DNA of 64,000 nt from Trochalopteron elliotii (taxonomy: Eukaryota; Chordata; Aves; Passeriformes; Leiothrichidae). The notes under the pieces are model-generated. The model made no database searches. It worked only from the letters and a program-made list of their open reading frames with translations, and was not told the DNA's origin. Of this stretch, positions 44,344 through 61,522 are shown one piece after another. Both the position numbers and the translations under genes were made by a program. Every line of letters starts with the position of its first letter. Positions within the stretch are counted from its first letter, which is position 1. The stretch covers positions 1 to 64,000 of the forward strand of contig JANPWX010000073.1 in the NCBI GenBank assembly GCA_024734555.1, given 5' to 3'.

Positions 44344-47300
44344 CTGTGCATAGAAAGAGGTAAGGCTTTTACTTGGAAATGTACAGCAAAGTGTTCTCTG
44401 CAGGGGAGAAGGGAGGAATAGCTTTCAGCAATCCTGCTGTGAAAAAGTCTGTCTCAGGAAAAAAAATCGTGCCCTTCTAACTTTGGCTGAAAGTGTTCTA
44501 CTGCCACCTAATAGCAGCAACCAACTTTGCATTTCACTTTGGCTGTGATTCCCACTGTGGGGGCCGCCTTCAAAGTGTTCTCCTTTCCAGCTTTGGGAAC
44601 AACTGCCCAGGATATTTTATCAGGCTTTAAAATACCTTCTTCTTCAGTGTCTGTTAATTGCAGCAAGCCTCTGGAAGAATCAAGCTGAAATCTGCCATCT
44701 TCTGTGCCAGGATTTGACCTGCACTGAGAAACTCTTACTGAGTTCAAAGTAAGACTTGGAGCCACAACTGACACGTGAAGTCACCTGCCTACCTTATCAC
44801 CTCCCCTCAGCTACTGCAGGATTGCCTCCTTTCATCCAAAGTCATTTGTATGTATTTCCAACCCACCTCCTGGGAAATAATTACCCAAGCCTAAGTGTTC
44901 ACCCTGCAGCTCTCTTTATTGCTCTTCACTATTCTTTGTTCCCCCTTTTCCTCTTTATTTCAGTCACGGGGACTGAAGTACTGCGTGCCCTGTGGAGGGT
45001 GTGAGGAATGATGCAGGAACAAGGGGTGGCTCTCATCCTGTCACTTCCCTACAGAAGTCCAAGACTTACTTTGGCCTGTTTCAAGGCTGAGCTGCACTTA
45101 GACTGTGAATCTGAAGCACTGGTGTCCTGCACGCTGGCACACAGTTCTGCTGTCCCTGTCTCAGTCACTCAGGGTTACCAACCCACCCTGTTTATGTTTA
45201 TCCATCTCCCAGGTCCACTTTGTCAACAATGAATGCAACTGGATCTCACTTGCATTTGAAAGGCTGACCTTCACCAGCCAGCCCTCATTCCCAGGAGGTT
45301 TCTCTACCCAAGGCATTTTGGCTTCAACTGTGTTTGCATCAACTATACTGGGAATACTCCCCTGGAATTGCTGCAGTCCCTTTCTCCATCCACAGTGAAT
45401 TCCATCTAAAGGACAGTGTGGTGAAATTGGAGAGTGACTGTCCTTTTCCAACCGAGGCTTTTTCATATCAGTACAGTGACTTCTACTTCCACTGAGGCAG
45501 GGCTCACAATCGAGGTGCAGAGGTTTTTCAGGGTGAGGCAGCATTGGATAATCTCTGCTTTTATGCATCAAAATGCAACAAAATGAGGAGGAGAAAAAAT
45601 CCCAAACTAGGTAATAGTAAAACACAGGTATTTAAGGGGAAGCTAAAGTGTAGGCAAAGAGTGAACCTGCAGGACCTCAAATCTTTATTCTACAAATGGA
45701 TTTTCTCCTTTGACAGGCCAGACAACTGTGCTCTTAGAGCACTTCCTGATAGTTTCAAGGAAGGTAAATGCTCAAGCATGGGCCAGGTTGCTAAAACACA
45801 GTTTCATAATGAATAATTTGGCTCACTATAGGGAAGGCTTTAAAAGCCACCACAGAAATGCAACATGCTAATGTGTTTATGAGATCCAATGCCATTCTTT
45901 GACACTATTTCCTTTGGATTTCATTGGAATAGTTAATGATTCTGAAAGTATCACTGTGCAGGAGGTTTACAGCAGGGTGTGTTCAATCAGAGTGTACATC
46001 TGGTAGAATGCAACTGTGCTAAGTGAATGGACCCCCCTCCACCCAATGCAGCAATAGCAGAAGAGAGTATGAGCCAGGTCTCTTCCTGACATTTGATTTC
46101 TGCCATCACAAGAATATTGTGAAAGAAAGAAATTTCTCCTGATCACATTTGAAGGAGCTCTCTTACTTGCCTACTGCTGTATTCCACCAGCATCCAGTTT
46201 CATTTTTAATTTGATCTAGCTCTGCTTTCCAGGCAAACTCACTGTAGCTATCACAGGTTCTGAAAATTTTTTTCTTCTGTTGTTTGGGAGTGCTTCTGAG
46301 GCGCTTTGTTCATTAGCTGCTGCTGCATTTAAGCCCAGTACGTTATTTTGAGCCTTAAGGTATGTCCTCAGTGTGTCCAGAATCCTAAGCCATCTCCAGG
46401 TCTTCTTTCTGCTCTCCTTTCTGAGACAGGCTAACTTGTGTGTGTTAGTGCCTGAGCTGCAGGCTTCGCTGACTACAATGACATCACCTGCTCTGAAGGC
46501 TGGCAGAAGCAGGGCTGGAGTGAAGGGAGCTGATTTAAGCTTATGCAGAACTGCCAGCTGCATAACAGGTCCTGTTGTTGTGGCGATACACAAGCCAGGA
46601 AGAAGGAAGTTTGCACAATTCAGAGATCACAAAATGCGTACTCAGGGTTTGTGTTTTCATTCACAAAGCAATACACGAGGCAATGAACTAAGTGCCTTTG
46701 TTCTCAAGGCAGAGAAGTGCACTGCGGCAAGGACCCCTTCAAGCTCTATTGTGATGCAATTGCTTTGCTTAGGTCATATTCACTTTCTGTGGGTGACTGG
46801 CTTAGTCAGGGTCTTCCACCTGTGCTGGTCAGTGGAAACATCCCAGTCAGGAACAGCCACTTATTCATGACATTACTTAATGTAAGACACAGGTTTCCAG
46901 TGTCTCCCCCTCTGTTTTTGGACAGATGCCATTCCTTTTTTTGTTAAATAGAAACATCCTTTACAACTGCAAGGTTATCTCTTTACAACATGATGCCACT
47001 ACGGCCAACTTTATCTTTACCTCTTGCTCTCAGGCAAGTGGGGAGGAGAGGGAAGCATAGGAAAACGTATAACCTTCCTTCCATGTATGACATATATTTA
47101 AATAATTTGCTTGTTAAAGTCTTCTAGAGTTTTAGAAACTGCCATATAATAACACAATTCGCACCTGTGCTACTTAAAGATTTTTACCAGTTTGTTTCTG
47201 AATGTGCAATGGGCTGCTTCTTTTCGTGCAGTTTTATTGTTGCAGATACATCAAATTTATCATAGCAAACCAGGTTGGAGGATACCACAAAGATTATTTG

Positions 47301-47553
47301 ATCCAACCTTTCTTGGCAAAAGCACAGGCCAGACCTTACAGCAGGTCTGAATTTTAGCCACCATTTAAAAAGACTAAAGCTCATGAGAAACTGGTGAAAA
47401 AAGGGTGAAACAGCTTAACTTTCTACCTGCAGAGTGCCAGAAAAAGAGTCAGAGGGAACTGAGACAACTCTTGGCTGCATCATTCCTTTCAAGGAGCTAG
47501 AATAAGGAGAGTGAACCAGTTCACAAAGAAAATAAAGTTACTGGACTCCTTAC
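44344..47553 (-). other. CFAP91: CFAP91 last intron (3.2 kb)
   Basis: The intron runs from donor gtaagg below 47554 to acceptor gcacag at 44344. Three moderately long minus-strand open frames (46216-46593, 45161-45625 and 44508-44774) lie inside it. None has a family I can name, so I leave them as chance frames or lineage-specific exons. Confidence 0.8.
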
Positions 47554-47645
47554 CTCTTTCTCTCATAAAGCTTTTCTCAGCTTCTGGGATCAGGAAATTA
47601 TAAACCAGCTCTGCTACAATCTCTTCTGACTGTAGGCGAGTTCGA
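47554..47645 (-). CDS. CFAP91: CFAP91 coding exon ([10 protein letters not shown] region)
   Basis: This 92-nt exon supplies the third base of an Arg codon, encodes [20 protein letters not shown] and EAEKSFMRER, and leaves one G for the next exon's Val. Acceptor cctgtag ends at 47646 and donor gtaagg begins at 47553. It aligns without gaps to the human [30 protein letters not shown] segment. Mostly helical sequence is expected. Confidence 0.95.
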
Positions 47646-54402
<6,757 letters not shown>

Positions 54403-54474
54403 CATGTTCTGAAGAGCCCTGCCTCGGAGCAACTTCTGCAGACAGATCACTGCCAGGTCTATTTCCTCTTCCTC
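54403..54474 (-). CDS. CFAP91: CFAP91 short coding exon with IQ-like motif
   Basis: This 72-nt exon is phase 0 at both ends and encodes [20 protein letters not shown] and LQNM. Acceptor ttttggcag ends at 54475 and donor gtattc begins at 54402. It aligns with human [24 protein letters not shown]. The core [11 protein letters not shown] resembles an IQ motif (I/L-Q-x3-R-G-x3-R/Q), which fits the family's reported calmodulin association; binding itself is inferred. The exon is too short for ordinary ORF calling and was found by reading the strand. Confidence 0.95.
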
Positions 54475-57455
54475 CTGCCAAAACATAACAAATATCCACA
54501 CAATAATTAAGTATTTCTTTGGTGACTGGGATTTCTGTCGATTAGCTGCCTGACTATTAAACAGTCTAACTCATATCCTGTCTTTTCTTGGTTGTTTCTG
54601 AACATCACTCTTCTAATTTCTAGGGAAAGGAAGGTGAGTAAGAATAACATGCACTTCCATGTTTTACAAGGGACAGGGAAGAAAGGTTGTATAACTAGAT
54701 TGTGTTTGAGATTTTACAGGGTCTTTAGAGATGAGAACCTGATGATAAGGAGATGTTGATGGAGAAAATTACTGTATGCATTTTAAGTACTATTTGTCCC
54801 TTGACTGAATCTAAGTTTGCAAAATGAGCATCAGCTACATTAATTTAACAGGTCAAGACACTAAGAGGACAGAATATGTCCAAGACAGCTGTTAACCATA
54901 AAAAAGGGTTTTAAATTAAAACAGAACATACACAATTTTTCTTTTGATATTTATTCCAGTGGTGATCTTTATTGGAGTAACTCAGTAAATTTAAGACTCA
55001 GAAAGTGATAGTTTGGAAGTAAAATTAACCACAGTCCATTGTGATTTGTCTCTTTGAGAACTTCACTGGTGTAGCATTGAAAGAATGATGGAGCATGGTA
55101 GGAAAGGGAACATGACCACAGAAGGTTAAAAAAGGGCTTATTTTTAATAGAGGAGGTAGACAAAGAACAGATGGCAACATTTTTTCTAGGTGAGGGGTTT
55201 TCTAGTTTGGAGTTGACAGTAGGAAAAGGAGAAAGTCCATTGGGTGCCTGGGAAAGATAAAAAGAAATCTTAAAATTGGAAGCACTTTTTTTTTAATAAA
55301 GAACCTATGAGGTCTGCACTGACATGTGGTATTTAAGAAGTGCTGGAAAAACAGGGAAGAGTGTGGGATGAGAGAAGTTGTGTGGGCTTGAATCTTAGTT
55401 ATATGTTTTTTCTTAGGTGTTGAAGATTGAGTTTTCCACACTCAAAAGGAAGCATTCCTGCCGTTCCACACCAGCATCCAGGAGGAGCAAGGCAGAACTA
55501 GCAAGAAGACTTGTGATTTGGTATGTTCTTCTTCTCTGGAAAGAAGGGATGAATTTCCAGTCCTAGAGAGCTAAACTCTACCACATCACCTGGCTACAGT
55601 GTGAAATGCCTTCAGGACAGTTTTGGAAATGGTGATGGCACACGTACTGGTAAGCCAAACTGCTTGGTGTGATATTAACTAAGATTAGGTTTGAATTTTT
55701 ATGAGGAGCATTTTTCTGTACTTCTGTTTTTGAATGTGGCAAATGATGCTTTAGCAAGTGGAATCATCAGCTTGTCCATCTGCTTGCTACAGACCAGCAG
55801 GAAAGAACGAGGGGAGATGAAAAGCCTACCATGCCCTGCAGAAAAAAAAGAAAAATTAAGGATATAGAAGAATCTAGGAGATGGCTGCAAACTAGACGAG
55901 GCTGGAAGAAAGTCATAAAGTAATGAAGGAATTCAGAGGTGCTCTGTGAGCTTGTTGTGGCTCTTCAGTCCATTAGAAATGACTGGAAGAGAGAAGCTGA
56001 GGATGCTTGCAGTAGTGCCTCCACTCTCTCCACTTTCTTCTGGCACAGTATCTTTCCAAGATCCTCATTTCCAGTGGGAAGCACTTAGCAGTTGGTACTC
56101 CTATGCGTGTGTGGCAGGAAGAGAAGCATTAACAACAGAGAAGAGCCTTGTTTTCACTGCTCTTCACAGCCTGGTAGGAGAAACCTCACTTGGATTTGGC
56201 AAGGGAGGAGATGTTAGTGCTGCTCTTCAGTGGCTCAAGTGTCCTGATTTTACAGATGGAGCTTCACTGGAGAGCTCCATCTTTTAGGTGTTCCCACATA
56301 AAGATTCTTGAAAATAAACCAAATGTTGACAAAATTCACGGAGATGGACTTACATTGTATCGGAATTCTTTAAAAACCCCAACTATAATCTGTAAACACC
56401 CTCAAGAATGACTACAAGTGCTAGAAAAATTTTCCTGATTTCTTTGCGTGTTACCTCAAAGTGCTTACAAATCTGCCAAACTGGTAAACCTAAACAGTGT
56501 AAACCCACCACTGCAATACAGTATCTAATGCTCAAAGTTGGTAAAGCTGTGGAAAGCTTTCCCCAAGGAGATAAAAAATTCTTGTTCCAGTCATCTTAAA
56601 ATAGACTGCATAAAACACAGAATTTCATACAGCTCAAAGGAACACAGCAACACGGATGATTTAGTAAGACTTTCTCTCTTCATGGTTGTGTGACTCTTAA
56701 ATTCACATGTTTAAATGGTAATTCTGTCTGATTCTTAGTACATCATGAAAATGGTGTTAGTAAGAAGACAAAACAGTCCACTGGGGCAACCAGCTCTTAA
56801 ATATGTTACTTTAAGAAAGGAAAGGAAGTTGCAGCTCCCCTAAAAAGTAATTTTTTCCTACAGCATATCACAGCCCCCATGACACATCATTACTGCTATT
56901 TCAATCTCTGCAGGAGAATCATTATCTGTGAACTGGTGCATGCTCATCAAACACTGCCTCCTGCATGATGACAAGAGCTTCACTCCAGAAAATTAATGAA
57001 GTGCATGCTCAGTGCTAAGCAGCCAATGTCTCTCTGACTTCAGTAAGTGTAAACTTAATTGCCTCACTGGATTATGATAGTGTTGTCAGATCAGAAGGCT
57101 GGAAGCTACTGAATAATAATGATAATAATAATAATACTGAAGATGATGATGATGCCTTTTTGTTCCCCAAGAACAAAGGAATAGCATATCTACGAATTTC
57201 TGTCTTTGTAAAATGAAGTTCACTTAAGGATTTGGCCAACAGATACTATAAATTATTTTCAAATCTTTGGCTGCTGGTATCCTTATAGAATAGAGACTAA
57301 GAGAGTCTTAAGAAATAACGATGCCTATTTTTAACATGGATGCACACAAAAAAGATAAAGCTCCCTCCCTTCATTCCCTGGACATTTCTTTAACAACTGT
57401 CCAGGAAACAATCAGGGATCAACAGGGAAAAAAGTGCTAAAACTAGCTCACTTAC
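54475..57455 (-). other. CFAP91: CFAP91 intron (3.0 kb)
   Basis: The intron runs from donor gtaagt at 57455 to acceptor ggcag at 54475. It includes an AAT/GAT microsatellite at 57112-57155. Nothing else was recognised. Confidence 0.85.
57112..57155 (+). repeat. (AAT)n/(GAT)n microsatellite
   Basis: AATAATAATGATAATAATAATAAT is followed by a run of GAT triplets, within a CFAP91 intron. Confidence 0.88.
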
Positions 57456-57572
57456 AATTGATGGTTTTTCCACGATTAGAGTGGGTGGTTTAGGAACAGG
57501 GCTTTCTACTTTTTCACATACAGGGGGAGGCTTCTTTGGCTCCTTGAGTTTTTTCTTCTTCTCCAGTAGTTC
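57456..57572 (-). CDS. CFAP91: CFAP91 coding exon (ELLEKKKKLKEPKKPPP, Pro/Lys-rich linker)
   Basis: This 117-nt exon is phase 0 at both ends and gives 39 codons: ELLEKKKKLKEPKKPPPVCE followed by a Pro-rich stretch to EKPSI. Acceptor tcttttgcag ends at 57573 and donor gtaagt begins at 57455. It corresponds to human [20 protein letters not shown]...LPTPTLEM. The Lys start and KKPP are conserved while the Pro-rich part is looser, so this looks like a basic helix leading into a disordered linker. It is the most upstream CFAP91 exon I can identify. Confidence 0.92.
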
Positions 57573-60061
57573 CTGCAAAAGACATCCAATTTAATAAGAA
57601 CATGGGTAGACAGAACAACATAGTCAGTCCTCTAAATGCTGACTGTTGCTGACCACACTGACTACAGGGAGCTGAAACCTTTGCAGGCTTGTGGCTTCTA
57701 TCTCTTACTGCACATCAACTGAAAAACCGAAATACGGTGAGTAGATGAGGCTATTGGTTGGTCAGAAGACATTGATGGGAATGTCCAAATCATGTGTAAG
57801 AAGGATGCAGGAGCTATGTTACTGTATTTACTAATAAGTTATCAGCACTTGTGAGTCACCTAAAATAAATTTAAAATGGGTATGAACTTCATCTCTAATT
57901 CTCAAATAACTGATTTTCTAAGAATGCTATAATTCTTTGCCTTTAACGATAGGTAATGCTTGTTACTGTGGTTCAGAAATGTTATGCAATTGGGACATTT
58001 TATGAAGAGGTCACTTGAAGAGGGTATTGTCACTGTTCTGTGACAGTGAAATGTCTTTGTATGATAGGCTATTACTGCACAAGATTGATCCAAATGACTC
58101 CTTCCTAACCAAATATGTTTTGGGTCTCTTCTGCTCTTCTACAACAGCCCAGCAGCCCAGTGGCACCCACAGCAACTGTACAGGTGGAGTGGAGGCAAAA
58201 GAGAAACCATCTTGTCCAAAAACTTCCTTCTACCAAGAAAATGCAAAAGCCCGTTAAGTGTGGATTTATCTTGCTTGCAGTTCATTGGTGGCAGATGCCA
58301 CACTTTGTCAGCAGACTAGAGTGGAAGTGCCACCACAGCCTCAGCTCTTTCAAGACAATTTCAAACTGTTTAAAAAGCACAAGTCCTGCCAATTTCCCAC
58401 TGCCAGCCCCTCAGAACTAGCTATTCAGGTAAGTATTTCCAACTGCATGACAATGCTTGCCTGCTGCAGGACATCACACTTTGGCTTGCAAAGAAAGGGA
58501 AAGGAGAAAATCCATTTAAAGCTCCTTCAAAACTATAATCCTACTACTGTATGGGTTGGATCTTTAGTCATTATTATTGAAAGATCATATCCTAGCAAGG
58601 GGAAGTGTGCCTTTTCCCTTTTTCACTCTCTCTCTTTCAAATGTTCAAACGCAGTATTTCAACAGGAAGGGAAATCAAAAGAAAAACTTTAGAAAAAAGT
58701 TCAATGCTGAATTTATCTCTCCAGTAACAGGAAACTGATGGCATTTGCACAGAATTTAATTGTGAAATAAATGAAGTTTTGAAACTCCAGTGGTCATTGT
58801 ACAAAAACCCTTCTTGCGTGTAGGATCTGATCTTTTAGGTCAGGATAATGAATTGCTCCAGAAAAGGAGAGGGGTTTCTAGGTGGAGGGGATAAATACTT
58901 TATTACTGAAAGCTTCTTAAATGGTCCATGTTAATAATGCAAGAATCAGAGCCTATAAACTGCTTTTCAGCCATGTGAAATGGTTATAGCTCAAAAATGT
59001 TGAGAGATTTTCTGACCTGTGTTTTGTATGTGAAGACCTTAGAGCTGTCTAGCACGAAGATTATAACAGCGCTGGCTATGATTTATAAGGAGATTTGCAT
59101 GGCAGGGCAAGGGAAGCAGAAAGAAAAAGCTGCTGTAGTTGTGACTCTTTTGAAATCAATGGCTGCTATGTTTATTAGTACAATCTCACATTCATAAGAA
59201 TTTTTCTAATAAAACTGTGGCCTCCAAAAATGTTTCCTGCTAGCCAGAATAACAAAATATAACCAGACTAACAACTTTTAAAGACAGAAAATTTTATGAT
59301 TAATTTGGACAAGAGGGAATCTTCATTAATGTAAATTTGAGATACATTGCAGTTCTTAGAAGTGGCTGTATGCTTTCATGTCAGCACTACCTAGTGCCTG
59401 CCTGGATATCTTTACTAAGTAAAAAAAATGCTTACCATTTGCTTTCTCTTATCTGATGCTTTAAATTATTTTAAGATTTTAATATAAGAAAAGAAAAAAT
59501 AGAGCTTTTACCTTAACTGGTTCTGCCTAACTTAACAAGTTCTCATTTTTGGAAACAAGGACACCGGGACTCAAGAATCACTACAAAAATACTTGATTTT
59601 AAAAGATAGAAGTGCTAAATTTCTGAGCAACATACACCAAATGTTACTGCCTACATATCATACTCCAATTTTCCTGATACAGAGTACATTCCTTTATTCA
59701 GGTAGTAGGTTCAGAGTCAAGGTAGGATCTGATTGGATTGGACAGTGAAAGAACATGTCATCTTTTTTCCATTCTCTTGGCAAATGCAGTGAACAGCAAA
59801 TGGCACTCATGCTTTTCACCATACACCCTAGCTTCTCATCCACCTTCTGAGAGAAGCAGAACTCTTGACAGGATAATGTCTTAAGAAGCAACTCTCCATT
59901 CAAAGAAATCATTCAATCCATTCTTTAGATTCCTCCCTTATCTTCTCTGTGATCTTCTCCATTCCACAAGATCCTAGGTGTATTTGATTTTTGTGTACAG
60001 CACGAAGTATACAGTCATGGTTCTCTTTCTTCCTTTTTGCTCACAAATGATAATTGTGGGA

Positions 60062-60385
60062 TTACAGAATCACAGAATCAATGAGGCTGGAAAAGATCTC
60101 TGAGATTATCGAGTTCAACCTATGACTGAACACCACCATGGCAACCAGACCATGGCACAGAGTCCGTCTTTTTTTTCATGATCAGACTTTCTCTAAACAC
60201 CTCCAGGGACTGTGACCCCACCAGCTCCCTGAGCAGCCCATTCCAAAGTCTAATCTCTGAAGAAATTCCTCCTAATTCCAATCTAAACCTCCCCTGGTGC
60301 AGTTTAAAACTGTGCCCTCTTGTCCTGTCACTGGTTGCCTGGGAGAAGAGGCCAACCTCCACCTGGCTACAGCCTCCTTTCAGGT
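60062..60385 (-). mobile_element. CR1 LINE 3' fragment, reverse orientation
   Basis: Read on the + strand it starts 'ttacagaatcacagaatcaa', the reverse complement of the CR1 3' terminal repeat, and continues through 'gagttcaacctatgactgaa' to 'gggagaagaggccaacctcc'. It is therefore a minus-strand CR1 3' end, 5'-truncated near 60385. It is sense with respect to CFAP91. Confidence 0.93.
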
Positions 60386-60677
60386 AAGATCATTGAGGAC
60401 AGGCTGCCAACCTGCTCAGCAGTGCAGCACGGCTGCTGCATCTTGGCTGATCAAGACTGACATAAAAGTTCTCAGAGCCTGTCTGAGCATGAGCCAACTA
60501 ACACTGTGTGGAGATCTGTTCTTGAAGAAATAACTGCTTAAACAGCTTTTCCTATGCTTTGAACTTGGCAGAGATTTTCTCCAGAGACATTCTTGGCCCT
60601 TCTACTTCTCCACCTCTTTCCAGCAACCGGATAAGGGAAAACAGACATGGTGAGAATTGCACTTAATGCTGAGGTGA

Positions 60678-61522
60678 TGTAAGAGATGGTCCGAAGATCC
60701 CTCATCTGCCTCACGACCATCGTCAAGGACAGAGACTAAAACCCCTAAAAGGACTCTAAAACCCAACACAGGACTTCTGGCCTGGCTGAGGTGGGATGTT
60801 TGCCAAGTGTTGCCTGCAGGTGTGTTCAATGGAAAAACCCAGCACGCATTTCCATGGGAACATCAGAACCTGAGCAGAAACAATGGGCAAGTCATGGTGA
60901 ATTGACTGCACTTGCTGACGGCCGTACCTGTTCCCGTTAACACTGCACTTGCTGATGGCTGACCTGTTCTTGTTAACACTGCACTTGCTGACTGCCATAC
61001 CTGTTCTTGTTAACACTGCACTTGCTGACGGCCGTACCTGTTCCTGTTAACACTGCACTTGCTGACTGCCATACCTGTTCTTGTTAACACTGTGCTTGCT
61101 GACGGCTGACCTGTTCTTGTTAACACTGTGCTTGCTGACGGCTGACCTGTTTTCAGTTCTCTCAAGACAAACACACCGTGATGATTTCCCCACCTTTTGG
61201 CCAACTGCCTGTCACTTTGGAAAGGACTATAAGGACCCCTGAGTTAACCAAAGACTTTGTGATCACCCCACGGAAGAAGACGGATCTATTGGCTGGGCCA
61301 CGAGGACTTCGTCTCTCCGTTGGTAGCTATTACCCACCCCTTCTTTCTCTTTTCTCTCTGTCCTTTGTTTCCCTTCAAATCCTTCTATCACATTTGATGT
61401 TGGCACTAATAAAAGTGCATTTGTTTTGATGAATACTGAAATCCCCTCTGTGTTGTTTTTTGCACTCTGAGATCCTTAAAACGAACCATCATGAACCCTG
61501 CTTGCATTAGCGGATCGTGACA
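60678..61522 (+). mobile_element. Solo LTR of an endogenous retrovirus (845 bp)
   Basis: The element begins TGTAAGAGATGG and ends CGTGACA, the TG...CA ends of a retroviral LTR. It is flanked by a perfect 5-bp duplication GGTGA (60673-60677 and 61523-61527). An AATAAA poly(A) signal lies near 61410, with GT-rich sequence after it. No gag, pol or env sequence flanks it, so it is a solo LTR left by recombination of an old provirus and encodes nothing. A 5-bp duplication suits an ERVL- or ERVK-like family, but the family cannot be named from sequence alone. It lies antisense within a CFAP91 intron. Confidence 0.88.
60906..61151 (+). repeat. 36-37-bp minisatellite inside the LTR (about seven copies)
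   Basis: Seven copies of a 36-37-bp unit starting ctgcacttgctgacggc and ending ttcttgttaaca lie head to tail in the 5' part of the LTR. Units differ mainly in the middle (ggccgtacc, gccatacc or ggctgacc variants), which shows at least two subtypes alternating. Confidence 0.9.

Noticed and set aside
59436..59460. Possible 24-nt CFAP91 microexon (SDKRKQM) with acceptor-like aag and donor gtaagc.
   Set aside because: It does not match any part of CFAP91 I recall, and the acceptor lacks a good pyrimidine tract.
60602..61204. Minus-strand frames across the LTR and its minisatellite (repeats of SASTVLTRTG).
   Set aside because: They are produced by the tandem repeat and have no viral gene similarity.
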